A stretch of DNA of 64,000 nucleotides, taken from NCBI GenBank assembly GCA_963422705.1, contig OY730443.1, positions 3,658,001 through 3,722,000 of the forward strand, in the 5' to 3' direction. Source of the stretch: G963422705 sp963422705 (GTDB taxonomy: Bacteria; Poribacteria; WGA-4E; WGA-3G). The stretch's first letter is position 1, and each line of letters starts with the position of its first letter. The notes under the pieces were generated by a model. That model made no database searches. It had not been told where the DNA came from and saw only the letters and a program-made list of their open reading frames with translations. This document shows positions 44,526 to 52,989 of this stretch, piece by piece. The translations under genes and the position numbers were made by a program.

Positions 44526-46079
44526 TTATTCCCATTCAATGGTACTAGGCGGTTTTGAGCTAATATCGTAAACGACGCGGTTGATGCCTTGTACCTCATT
44601 GATAATTCGCCCTGAAATTCGTGCCAATACATCATCAGGGATTCTTGCCCAGTCCGCCGTCATTGCATCGCTGCTGGTAACAGCGCGGAGTGCTACAACG
44701 TTCTCATACGTCCGTTCATCTCCCATAACTCCAACACTTTTGATAGGAAGTAGGACTGCTAACGCCTGCCAGATGTGATGGTACAGTGCTGCCGTACGGA
44801 GTTCATCAATAAAAATTGCGTCTGCTAATCGGAGCATCGATAACCGTGCGGGCGTTACTTCACCGAGGATTCGCACGGCAAGTCCGGGCCCGGGAAATGG
44901 ATGTCTTTGCAGGACGTGCTGGGGGAGATTGAGTTCTGCGCCTAAAGCGCGGACTTCGTCTTTAAAGAGTTCTCGGAACGGTTCAACGAGTTCAAATGGC
45001 ATATTTGAAGGAAGGCCACCGACGTTATGGTGCGTCTTAATCGTGGCTGATGGGCCTTTGACGGAAACGCTCTCTATCACATCCGGATAGAGGGTACCTT
45101 GTGCGAGAAAACGAATTTTCTCCCCGTTTCGGTAGCCCCTTTTAATCGCTTCTTTAAACGTTTCAATAAATTGGGCCCCGATAATTTTTCGTTTTTGTTC
45201 CGGATGGGTGACGTCGCTTAATGCATGCAAAAACCGCTGGGTTGCGTCAACAAACTGAATTTGGAATCCGATTTCTCTACATGTTGCAAGAACCGTGTTT
45301 GCTTCGTTTTGGCGAAGGAGCCCATTGTCAACAAAAACGGGAACCAGTGCATCTCCTATTATCTGATGGAGGAGCGTTGCGAGTACCATTGAATCAATTC
45401 CGCCACTCACTGCACATAGCACGCGTTCGGTTTTCACCCTTTTCTGAATCTGTTCGGTGGTACGTGCGATAAAGGCGGACATTGTCCACGTATCGTTACA
45501 GCTGCAGATATTTTGTGTGAAATTGCGCAAAATCTGATTTTCATCTTTTGTATGTTCAACTTCTGGATGAAATTGTAACCCGTAAAAGGCTTTCTCCGGA
45601 TGCCCCATAGCGGCAATCGGTGAATTCGATGTATGAGCGAGCGTTTGGAAGCCTATGGGGAGCGCGTCAATTTTATCTCCGTGACTCATCCACGCCGAGA
45701 AACACGGTGGGACGCCCGCAAAAACCGGGGCCGCTGAGTTTTTCACGTGGAGGGCGACATGCCCATACTCTCGTTGAGTTGTTGGGTGCACTCGGCCGCC
45801 CTCTAGCATAAACGCCATGAGTTGCATCCCATAGCAGATACCGAGCACAGGTATGCCGAGCGTGAAGAGTTTGATGTCAATTTTAGGGGCATCTGCTTCA
45901 TAGACACTCGCAGGGCCGCCGCTCAAAATTACGCCTTTTGGAGAAATTGCTGTTAATTGGGACAGACGTAGCGTATACGGATGGATTTCACAGTAAACAT
46001 TCCAGTCACGGATGCGCCGCGCGATGAGTTGCGTGTACTGCGAACCGAAGTCTAAAATGACAATGGCGTCTTGTTGCAT
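44526..46079 (-). CDS. guaA: GMP synthase (glutamine-hydrolysing)
   Basis: 517 residues, the normal length. Converts XMP, ATP and glutamine to GMP in purine synthesis. The class I amidotransferase domain has the nucleophile Cys82 in GICYGMQ and the His/Glu pair in GLQFHPEVEH near 170. The ATP pyrophosphatase P-loop is SGGIDS near 223. The dimerisation domain ends in the family signature SKPPSTIEWE. It starts 7 bp after the small gene 46087-46368 and is therefore the last member of a coupled run of envelope genes, an unusual position for guaA. Confidence 0.97.
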   Translation of the reverse strand: MQQDAIVILDFGSQYTQLIARRIRDWNVYCEIHPYTLRLSQLTAISPKGVILSGGPASVYEADAPKIDIKLFTLGIPVLGICYGMQLMAFMLEGGRVHPTTQREYGHVALHVKNSAAPVFAGVPPCFSAWMSHGDKIDALPIGFQTLAHTSNSPIAAMGHPEKAFYGLQFHPEVEHTKDENQILRNFTQNICSCNDTWTMSAFIARTTEQIQKRVKTERVLCAVSGGIDSMVLATLLHQIIGDALVPVFVDNGLLRQNEANTVLATCREIGFQIQFVDATQRFLHALSDVTHPEQKRKIIGAQFIETFKEAIKRGYRNGEKIRFLAQGTLYPDVIESVSVKGPSATIKTHHNVGGLPSNMPFELVEPFRELFKDEVRALGAELNLPQHVLQRHPFPGPGLAVRILGEVTPARLSMLRLADAIFIDELRTAALYHHIWQALAVLLPIKSVGVMGDERTYENVVALRAVTSSDAMTADWARIPDDVLARISGRIINEVQGINRVVYDISSKPPSTIEWE

Positions 46080-46086
46080 GTTCTTT

Positions 46087-46368
46087 TTATCGTGCTGGCT
46101 CGCAACCGATTATGCTGCCGTTCTGTTGTTCAAAAATCACGCCGTAGTAGCCACGCGGAGCGAATTCTTCATCTCGCCACATTGCCAAACCAGTATTTCC
46201 GTCTTCGACATAGTACCGGCCACGGTGCGGATGTGACGGGGTATCAATACGTCGCACATGGTAACAGTGATTATGAAACTGAATGGTATTGCCGTAAATA
46301 ACGATATATCTGTCACCAAACAGATTATGCGCGATTTGGTTGATGACATAAGGCGTTATGCGAGTCAT
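46087..46368 (-). CDS. Small conserved-context protein of unknown function
   Basis: 93 residues. The ATG overlaps the stop of the OmpA-like gene (ATGA) and its own stop is 7 bp before guaA, so expression by translational coupling is very likely and supports it as a real gene. The sequence is rich in His, Tyr, Arg and Asn (YVINQIAHNLFGDRYIVIYG, FHNHCYHVRRIDTPSHPHRG, RGYYGVIFEQQNGSIIG) with an all-beta feel. There is no signal peptide and no family I recognise. Confidence 0.72.
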   Translation of the reverse strand: MTRITPYVINQIAHNLFGDRYIVIYGNTIQFHNHCYHVRRIDTPSHPHRGRYYVEDGNTGLAMWRDEEFAPRGYYGVIFEQQNGSIIGCEPAR

Positions 46369-48047
46369 TCTTGTATTTTGATAATTATATCAATCCTGCT
46401 GTTCTGAGTCTTCATGTATTTTCCGTTTGTGGTGATAGGTTGTGTTTCCCCGAGCCCGATGGCGGTTAGCCGTTTTTCGTCGATGCCCCCTTCCGAAATA
46501 AGAAATTCCTTAACCGCCTTTGCGCGTCCAACACTAATATTTTGATTAACACCCGCAGGGCCCGTCGTATCTGTATGCGCCTCAATTCGGACAGTATAGG
46601 AACGGAAATCATTTGTCTGTAGTACTTTTGCTAGCTGTGTAAAGGTAGGGAAAAATTGTTTGTTGAGTTGGGTGCTTCCCGTTGCAAATAGGGCACCGTT
46701 AATGCGGATGAGCACGTCATCTTTCTGTTCAATGACGCTTGCGTTGGCGATGCGCTTGGATGCAGTGAGCAAATTCGCCTTGATTGAGCCCTTTGCCTGC
46801 GCGTTTGCAATCGCGCGCTGCAGATAATCGCTACTTTCGGCTACGGCGTTCTTTGCGCCGGCATAGTCCTTATTTTTCAAAGCGGCTTGCGCTGTAGCAA
46901 ATGCAGAAACGGCGAGTTTATAGAGTTGAGGTTCAAGGTTCGGAACTTGTGTTTTTGCTTGATGTGCTATTTCGGCTTTAAGGCTATTGATTACTTGTTC
47001 TGCTTCCGCAGTGATGGCATCCCATTCTCTCTGTGCGCGCTGCCGGTATTCGGCAATTTCGGAAATTGCGACGGTTTCGTCCGCGTTTTTTTGTGCTTGT
47101 TCTGTGCTTGAGCGCGCCTGTTCATACTGGTTCTCACCGAGATGCAATTTCGCGCGTTTTAGGTGTGAATTTGCTTTTTTGAATTGCTGAGGCGCGTGTC
47201 GATTTCCGTTGAGGTGTTGGGCTCTTTCCATCATCCATTCTGCTTTAGCAATTGCAATTTGCGCCCCCCGTTTGGCATCTATCTCCGTGTTCCGTTTTTT
47301 TATTGCTAGTTCGTAAAGTCCATTTGCTTGATTCTGGGCATCTGTTGTGACTTTCTCCGCTTCCGTAAATTCCCCGCGAACGATAAGGCTGAACGCATGC
47401 GCAATCGTCGATGCGGCACGTTCGTGCTCAGCAGTTGCTGCAATCCCCGAATAATTCTGCTGGGCAATATGAACAAGTAACTCTGCCTCCGATAATGGTA
47501 ACCGGAGTTCCATCCTTCGTAAGGAATCGTTTAATTCCGAGATATCGGTTGAGAGCGTCCCCGCCTTGTGTTCTGAACGCTGAACCGCTTTCAAGGCGTT
47601 TGCGAGTTCTATTTTTGTGATATCATGGCGGATACGCTCAATTTCAAGTTCGTGCTGAAATATCTGTATATTTTTTTCATATTGCTGTTCGCGAGTGTTA
47701 ACGAGATTTTGCTGCGCTTGATGTTGTCTGGCTTTGGCAGCAGCGACTTGAGCCGTCAATTCTGCTTGGTATCCGAACTCGGCACTCTGCGCGAGTTCTT
47801 TTTCTTCGTGCGCTTTGTGTGCGAGAGCTAACAGTTTCCCAGCCCGGTCGAATTCATTCTTAGCGAAGCGTTCCGCCTCCAGTTTAGTTGCTTCAGCTAT
47901 TGAACGTTGTCCCGCTTGGAGTTGTGTTTCCAATAGGACGCCATCAATCTGAGGTGTGGTACATCCGAAACAGGCTAATAGCGCGGTTAGGACGGTGCCT
48001 ATGTATATTTCAAGATGTCCTTGGGAGTTAAGTCCTAATCGTTTCAC
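46365..48047 (-). CDS. OmpA-family lipoprotein with DUF4398-like helical N-terminus
   Basis: 560 residues. Signal peptide with lipobox LLACFGC near residue 29, so an outer-membrane lipoprotein is likely. Residues 30-430 are long alpha-helical segments rich in Ala, Glu and Gln (DUF4398/TolA-like repeats, coiled coil). The last 120 residues are an OmpA peptidoglycan-binding domain: IRINGALFATGSTQLN, VRIEAHTDTTG, NQNISVGRAKAVKEFLISEGG, LTAIGLGETQPITTN and NSRIDIIIKI. It should tether the outer membrane to the cell wall. It overlaps the preceding gene by 4 bp and the following gene at ATGA. Confidence 0.9.
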   Translation of the reverse strand: MKRLGLNSQGHLEIYIGTVLTALLACFGCTTPQIDGVLLETQLQAGQRSIAEATKLEAERFAKNEFDRAGKLLALAHKAHEEKELAQSAEFGYQAELTAQVAAAKARQHQAQQNLVNTREQQYEKNIQIFQHELEIERIRHDITKIELANALKAVQRSEHKAGTLSTDISELNDSLRRMELRLPLSEAELLVHIAQQNYSGIAATAEHERAASTIAHAFSLIVRGEFTEAEKVTTDAQNQANGLYELAIKKRNTEIDAKRGAQIAIAKAEWMMERAQHLNGNRHAPQQFKKANSHLKRAKLHLGENQYEQARSSTEQAQKNADETVAISEIAEYRQRAQREWDAITAEAEQVINSLKAEIAHQAKTQVPNLEPQLYKLAVSAFATAQAALKNKDYAGAKNAVAESSDYLQRAIANAQAKGSIKANLLTASKRIANASVIEQKDDVLIRINGALFATGSTQLNKQFFPTFTQLAKVLQTNDFRSYTVRIEAHTDTTGPAGVNQNISVGRAKAVKEFLISEGGIDEKRLTAIGLGETQPITTNGKYMKTQNSRIDIIIKIQE

Positions 48048-48499
48048 TCGTTTTCCTCGTTTAACGTCTTGAGCTTTTCGTATTCTGCTTTTATCGTTAT
48101 TAATTCCTGAAGTAACGCGGCAGTGCGCTGTTGGCTCTGTACCAATTGCGTTTGTGCCTCTTGGAGTTTCGCTTCATGCTGAATTGCCAGTGAGGTTTCT
48201 CTAGCGATGCGTGCTTGGAGGTATGCCCGGAGTGCTAATCGGTAAGCGCGTTCAGTATCGCCGGCTTGCATCGCCGCTTCCGCGCCGCTGAGCATTTCTT
48301 GAGCTGCCTGTAACGGGGTAGGTGCTGCCTGCTGTGCGCCAGCGTTTGATGCCGCGTCTATTGTCGTCTGTGCGTTATCCATCGTCTGCATCGCAAGTGT
48401 TCGTAGTTGGCTGACGCACCCTAACCCTACTAGCGAGGCGAGCACAACGAGGCACATTTTCAGATTGACTTGTAACCCATCATCTATAATTCGCTTCAC
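48044..48499 (-). CDS. DUF4398-type lipoprotein
   Basis: 151 residues from GTG 48499, kept because a start at the internal ATG 48457 would leave a signal peptide without a basic N-region. The lipobox is SLVGLGC near 28. The mature part is helical and Ala/Gln-rich (AQEMLSGAEAAMQAGDTERAYRLALRAYLQARIA), matching DUF4398, and ends in a coiled coil (LQELITIKAEYEKLKTLNEENE). It is homologous in character to the N-terminal part of the OmpA-like protein encoded next, with which it overlaps by 4 bp (ATGA). Probably a partner in the same envelope tether. Confidence 0.82.
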   Translation of the reverse strand: MKRIIDDGLQVNLKMCLVVLASLVGLGCVSQLRTLAMQTMDNAQTTIDAASNAGAQQAAPTPLQAAQEMLSGAEAAMQAGDTERAYRLALRAYLQARIARETSLAIQHEAKLQEAQTQLVQSQQRTAALLQELITIKAEYEKLKTLNEENE

Positions 48500-48554
48500 A
48501 GACTATATTCTCTCTAAAGGAATAGCGGAGAAGGTAAATTTTTCAACAGGCTAC

Positions 48555-48624
48555 GGAACCCCTCTGTGTCTCTGATGTTCTCATCTCATGAGATGGTATC
48601 AGACTGCTGACACAGAGGGATTCC
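48555..48624. other. 70-nt nested inverted-repeat element
   Basis: The outer arms 48555-48570 and 48609-48624 pair over 16 positions with one mismatch. Inside, TCTGAT (48571-48576) pairs with ATCAGA (48598-48603). The centre is the 14-base palindrome CATCTCATGAGATG (48582-48595). It sits between rpmA and the DUF4398 gene, both on the minus strand, with no T-tract behind it. It may be a processing or attenuation hairpin, or a small palindromic repeat element. Confidence 0.75.
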
Positions 48625-48637
48625 TTCCTGCGAGGGC

Positions 48638-48904
48638 TTAATATCCCGGGCGTTCGTCATAGACACTCACCTTCCGGCGATATTTATCTTTTCTCTCAAA
48701 TGCGACGTATCCATCAATTTTTGAGAAAAGTGTATAGTCTTTACCCACGCCGACGTTATTCCCGGGGTGCAGATGGGTACCACGCTGTCGGACGAGAATG
48801 CTCCCCGCTGTGACGTAATTTCCATCAAACCTTTTTACCCCGAGTCGTTTTCCGATACTATCACGGCCGTTTCGTGTGCTTCCGCCGCCTTTCTTATGCG
48901 CCAT
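48638..48904 (-). CDS. rpmA: Ribosomal protein bL27
   Basis: 88 residues from ATG 48904 with GAGGGAC as RBS; the frame is open further upstream, but MAHKKGGGSTRNGRDS is the standard N-terminus. It lies near the peptidyl-transferase centre of the 50S subunit. Key features: the N-terminal basic arm, IGKRLGVKRFDGNYVTAGSILVRQRG, and HPGNNVGVGKDYTLF. No N-terminal cleavable extension of the Firmicutes type. Its start overlaps the rplU stop by 11 bp. Confidence 0.98.
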   Translation of the reverse strand: MAHKKGGGSTRNGRDSIGKRLGVKRFDGNYVTAGSILVRQRGTHLHPGNNVGVGKDYTLFSKIDGYVAFERKDKYRRKVSVYDERPGY

Positions 48905-49262
48905 CGTTTTGTCCCTCCTCTGTGCCATTTTCGTCGTGAAGTTGGCTGTTCGCGCCAATGGCAGTAATTTTCACGCGTGTAAAAGATTGCCGGTGCCCTA
49001 ATTTGCGCTTGTATCCTTTCCGCCGTTTCGATTTGAAAACAATCGTCTTTTTCGCGCGTGCATGTTGAGTGATTTCACCTGTAACGACGGTGTCCTCCAG
49101 GTACGGGGAACCTACTTGTAACTGGCCATTGTCATCAACAACGACTAAGACGGATGGGAACTTAACAGTATCTCCTGCAGCGGCATCAAGTTTTTCTACA
49201 TCAATGAGGTTGCCTACCGCGACGCGATGCTGTTTCCCTCCGGTTTTAAAAACTGCATACAT
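48894..49262 (-). CDS. rplU: Ribosomal protein bL21
   Basis: 122 residues. MYAVFKTGGKQHRVAVG opens it as usual, and KTIVFKSKRRKGYKRKLGHRQ is the family signature near residue 72. Binds 23S rRNA together with bL20. The C-terminal tail of about 20 polar residues (NSQLHDENGTEEGQNDGA) is longer than in most homologues and overlaps the rpmA start. It lies 29 bp behind rng, the classical rng-rplU-rpmA order. Confidence 0.98.
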   Translation of the reverse strand: MYAVFKTGGKQHRVAVGNLIDVEKLDAAAGDTVKFPSVLVVVDDNGQLQVGSPYLEDTVVTGEITQHARAKKTIVFKSKRRKGYKRKLGHRQSFTRVKITAIGANSQLHDENGTEEGQNDGA

Positions 49263-49291
49263 ATTTAATGTTTCTCCTTATTCTACGAACA

Positions 49292-50884
49292 TTAAAAGTC
49301 CAAGAACAATTCTTTTCCATTACTGACAAAGATGCGGTAATCTTCGAGGTGCAGGCTGACATCAGATTCAAGCGTCAATTCCAGTTTCAAGGAACGCTTG
49401 AGTTCTCGTAATTTATTCCTCATCTCCGACTTCATGTGGAAGACAATATCGTCATTAGCGATGATTCTCAATTTGGATGCTTGTGTTCGCTGGTGTGCAG
49501 CTTTTATTGCGCGAAACACCTGAATGCCCACAGTTTGAATGGATAAGACAGTTCCATGCCCGTTGCAGTAGGGACATTGTTCCATGAGTAAGGTAGATAA
49601 ACTGGGCCGTGTCCGTTGCCGGGTCATTTCGACAAGCCCTAAATCCGAGAAATGCAGTATATTCGTGCGCGCCCGGTCTTTTCGGAGTGCCTCTTGCAGC
49701 AGTTTAAAAACCTGTCTCCGGTGCGATGCATCTTCCATATCAATAAAATCAACCACAATGATTCCGCCTAAATCCCGTAGTTGAATCTGTCTTACAACTT
49801 CGTCAACGGCTTCAAGGTTAGCACTCAAAATGGTATTATCCGGGTCAAATTTCCCCACAAAACTTCCCGTATTCACATCAATAGAAACCATAGCCTCAGT
49901 CTGTTGGATGATGATGTGTCCGCCACACTTGAGCCAAATTTTCTCGCTAAGTGCGCTTTTGAGTTCATTCTCAATGCCGTATGCGTTAAACATGGCGGTA
50001 TTCTCTTGGTAGAGTGCTATGCGCGGGCGCAAGCGGGGCATAACGGATGTGACATAATCCATAGTTTCCTGATAGCCAGTTTGTGAATCAATGAGGAGTC
50101 GTTTGACATTTTTGGTTAGCATGTCGCGCACGATTCGGTTGGTAAAACTCAAATCCTTACTCACTAGGCTGGGCGCGTTCTTCGATTTTGCCTGCCCGCG
50201 CGTCCGTTTCCATTGATTGATTAGGTAGCGAATCTCCGCGGTGAATTCAGTTTCGCTTATGCCTTCGGCGGCGGTACGAATGATGAGTCCACCTTCCACT
50301 TCAGCGTCAGCGGCTTGTGCGAGGTTACGCAGCCTATCACGTTCGCTAGCAGACTCAATTCGGTGTGAGACACCGATGTTTGAAGAGTTGGGCATGTAGA
50401 CGACGTAGCGCCCGGGCAATGTAATATTGGTGGTGACACGGGCACCTTTATTTCCAATCGGCTCCTTTCCAACTTGCACAAGGATTTCCTGATTTCTTGA
50501 AATCAGGTCACTGATGAGAAAGGGGTAGCCGCGTCCGCCGTGTGCCTGCTTGTGCGATGTTTTCTTCAAATTCAAGGGTGCCGATTTCTTGTGCGCGGTT
50601 TTTCCATTGGTATGATTGCTGTGAGTTCCGTTATTGTCTAACTGCTCATTTACACGAACACACTTTAAGTCGGAAATATGAAGGAAAGCGTGCCGTTCCA
50701 GCCCGATATCAAGGAACGCTACTTGCATGCCGGGAAGAATGTTCTCTACACGCCCTTTATAAAGATTGCCTAAAGTTTGGGTAGCGTCCTTGCGTTCAAT
50801 ATAAATTTCATTCAATACCCCTTGTTCAAGTACCGCACATCGCGTTTCATATTCGTCATCAGAAATAAGTATCTCCTTGTCCAC
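49292..50884 (-). CDS. rng: Ribonuclease E/G
   Basis: 530 residues, RNase G-like in length, from GTG 50884 with AGGAGG 5 bases upstream. Endonuclease for 16S rRNA 5'-end maturation and mRNA decay. The S1 domain at about 35-130 is interrupted by a polar insert of about 30 residues (DNNGTHSNHTNGKTAHKK). Catalytic Mg2+ aspartates are in VSIDVNTG near 338 and VVDFIDM near 378, and the zinc link CPYCNGHG is near 437. The RNase E degradosome scaffold is absent. First gene of the rng-rplU-rpmA operon. A TATAAT at 51040-51035 on this strand may be its -10. Confidence 0.96.
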   Translation of the reverse strand: MDKEILISDDEYETRCAVLEQGVLNEIYIERKDATQTLGNLYKGRVENILPGMQVAFLDIGLERHAFLHISDLKCVRVNEQLDNNGTHSNHTNGKTAHKKSAPLNLKKTSHKQAHGGRGYPFLISDLISRNQEILVQVGKEPIGNKGARVTTNITLPGRYVVYMPNSSNIGVSHRIESASERDRLRNLAQAADAEVEGGLIIRTAAEGISETEFTAEIRYLINQWKRTRGQAKSKNAPSLVSKDLSFTNRIVRDMLTKNVKRLLIDSQTGYQETMDYVTSVMPRLRPRIALYQENTAMFNAYGIENELKSALSEKIWLKCGGHIIIQQTEAMVSIDVNTGSFVGKFDPDNTILSANLEAVDEVVRQIQLRDLGGIIVVDFIDMEDASHRRQVFKLLQEALRKDRARTNILHFSDLGLVEMTRQRTRPSLSTLLMEQCPYCNGHGTVLSIQTVGIQVFRAIKAAHQRTQASKLRIIANDDIVFHMKSEMRNKLRELKRSLKLELTLESDVSLHLEDYRIFVSNGKELFLDF

Positions 50885-51222
50885 TATTACCTCCTATCGT
50901 GCCTTGTTGGGCGCATCCTGCTGGGGTTCCATCTTTTACAATTGACAAGAGGCATTTCCGCTAATCCCGTCTATAAGAATGACCGGTTTCGTACTTTACC
51001 ACGTCCGCCCGCGGCATTGCACCGATTCGGGTAAATTATAGGGCGCGTCTTACCTCCCCTTATCCGGTTACATGTTTTGTGCCTCTGTGGCAGCGGATTT
51101 ATACAAAATTATTGTTGTTGCAGCAGAAGCCCTTGACGAGGAATTTTAGTAAATCGGCGCTGCATAGATGCAAAAATTGAGAATTGATATAAATCCGGTT
51201 GATGCAAGACTCGCGACTAATG
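50885..51222. other. Intergenic region upstream of rng
   Basis: 338 bp. The only regulatory signal I see is a perfect TATAAT on the minus strand at 51040-51035, without a good -35, about 150 nt before rng. No terminator with a T-tract and no RNA gene. Confidence 0.55.
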
Positions 51223-52809
51223 TTAACGTGGTGTTAGCGTTACAACGGGCGTTATGAGTTCGCCGAGCGAAATGCCGCCGTGCTGGAACCCTCCTTGAAA
51301 TTGTCGTTTATATTTATAAAAGTCGTTCGGATAGACGAAGTAGTAATCGTCTTTCGCGAGAATATAATTCTTGCTCGTGGTTTCAGCGGGTAACCGGTAT
51401 GTCTCTGGCGCGCGGAGATGGACGGCTTGGTTCGCTTCACACCCTAAATTGGATCCCATTTTAAATCGGAGGCTCGTCGTTGTCTCGCGATTTCCATAGG
51501 CGCGCGTTGCGCGGTTGCAAAATACGGAGCCGTGGTCGCTTGTGAGAACGACAGTCGCGTTTTTGGCCGCAATGAGACGCAAAATGTCAAAAAGCACTGA
51601 GTGTGAAAACCAGGAGCGAGCGATGGCACGAAAGGCTGCTTCGTCCGGTGCTAGCTGCTGTAAGATATCGGATTTTGAACGTTGATGCGTTAAGGTGTCA
51701 ACGAAGTTAACAACTAAGGCGGCGAGACTAACGCGTGGTGAGGCAGCAACACGTTTTTTGTACGTCTGTCCGCCACGGGCATCGAGAATCTTGAAGTACT
51801 GGAGCCCCGATTTGAGGCCGACGCCCCTATTTTTCAGGTATGCCGCCAGCAGCTGCCGTTCATACCTATTCGTGCTTGAAAGGTTCTGAGTTTCTTGCTG
51901 ATTATACGTATACCCCTCATCCCAGTACTCCGGGTAACGTTCAGAAAGCTCCGCGGGGTATAAGCCGCTAAACAAGGCGTTACGCGAATACATCGTGGCA
52001 CTTGGTAAAATTGAGAAAGCATATTGTCTATCTATGGAAAAGTACGGATGAAGCAGCGATTCTATTGCTAGCCAACCGTCTAAGCGAAAGCAGTCGACAA
52101 CAATAAAGTAAACAGATTTTTCTTCTTTGAGGAGCGGCGTAACATACCTGTCTAACACATTTACCGACAGCGGTGGGGCATCTGGGCTCCCTGCTACCCA
52201 GTTGGGATAGTGAGCTTCAACAAAATCGGAGAATTCGGTATTGCACTCCTTCTTGTGTGCCAGATGGGTTTCCTCTAATCCGCGTTCAGCGACGCGCTCC
52301 GAGACTAAGTCCCATTCCAAGAGTTTGACGTAAATGTCTATCCATTCTTTCCAATCCGGTTCTGATTCTTTGGTAGCACGAATTGTATTAAAGTCTGTGG
52401 TATAGCGCCCCGGAATAGAATTATCAACGAGTTGCTGTCCATCAAGATGGCGTTTGAGCGTCGCCGCAATCTGTGCTACACCAATCGGTTTTACTAGGAA
52501 ATCGGTAACCTGTTTTCCGAGTGCTACATCCACAAAAGCATCATCACTCGATTGCGTGACAAAAATGACAGGGATTTGTCGATTCACAGAACGGAGGGCG
52601 GTTAACGTTTGAAGTCCATCTCTTCCCGGCATCACCTGGTCCAGAAGGATGGCCTCGAATTGGATATTTCCTTCCTTCAAGAGCGCGATGCCGTCTTCTC
52701 CATTTGTGGCGGGAGTCACGTTGTATCCGCGTTCGCTGAGAAACTGGATGTGCGGACGTAATGCCTCTATTTCATCATCTATCCATAAAATTTGGTGTAC
52801 TTTTTGCAT
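51223..52809 (-). CDS. PorX-like response regulator with PglZ/alkaline-phosphatase-type domain
   Basis: 528 residues from ATG 52809 (an in-frame TTG at 52824 is possible; PorX proteins begin like MQKVHQILWIDDE). The receiver domain at 1-125 has the acidic pair DDE, phospho-acceptor Asp near 55 in LLDQVMPGRDG and Lys near 105 in FLVKPIG. After a helical linker, residues 215-528 form a PglZ/alkaline-phosphatase-superfamily domain with FIVVDCFRLDGW, the threonine-bearing LPSATMYSRNALFSGLYP, LTSDHGS and FQHGGISLGE as metal and catalytic segments. In Bacteroidetes PorX this domain is a nucleotide phosphodiesterase, and the protein controls type IX secretion with a partner kinase. The kinase gene precedes it here. 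Confidence 0.88.
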   Translation of the reverse strand: MQKVHQILWIDDEIEALRPHIQFLSERGYNVTPATNGEDGIALLKEGNIQFEAILLDQVMPGRDGLQTLTALRSVNRQIPVIFVTQSSDDAFVDVALGKQVTDFLVKPIGVAQIAATLKRHLDGQQLVDNSIPGRYTTDFNTIRATKESEPDWKEWIDIYVKLLEWDLVSERVAERGLEETHLAHKKECNTEFSDFVEAHYPNWVAGSPDAPPLSVNVLDRYVTPLLKEEKSVYFIVVDCFRLDGWLAIESLLHPYFSIDRQYAFSILPSATMYSRNALFSGLYPAELSERYPEYWDEGYTYNQQETQNLSSTNRYERQLLAAYLKNRGVGLKSGLQYFKILDARGGQTYKKRVAASPRVSLAALVVNFVDTLTHQRSKSDILQQLAPDEAAFRAIARSWFSHSVLFDILRLIAAKNATVVLTSDHGSVFCNRATRAYGNRETTTSLRFKMGSNLGCEANQAVHLRAPETYRLPAETTSKNYILAKDDYYFVYPNDFYKYKRQFQGGFQHGGISLGELITPVVTLTPR

Positions 52810-52886
52810 TTTACGGACGCTCAAAATTCTTTTTGTCTCGCTGTATCCGGGCTTTCCAAAATAGTCACGAAAATAAGGCTAGCACT

Positions 52887-52927
52887 GTCTCTGATAAAAT
52901 CAGAGACGCCACGTTTCATTCGTGGGC
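52887..52927. other. Two adjacent hairpins between kinase and PorX-like genes
   Basis: GTCTCTGAT/ATCAGAGAC (52887-52895 and 52899-52907) is a perfect 9-bp stem with a 3-base loop. Next to it GCCACG (52908-52913) pairs with CGTGGGC (52921-52927) with one bulged G. Neither is followed by a T-tract. They lie in the 180 bp between two co-directional genes and may tune expression of the regulator relative to the kinase. Confidence 0.55.
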
Positions 52928-52989
52928 AACCTTATCGCTTTCCTAGATAAAATTCTTAGACATCGCGTCAGATGCATTTAAAAAACCGG

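Noticed and set aside
48502..48507. TATAGT on the minus strand just before the DUF4398 gene as its -10.
   Set aside because: The implied start falls inside the gene and there is no -35 at a suitable distance.
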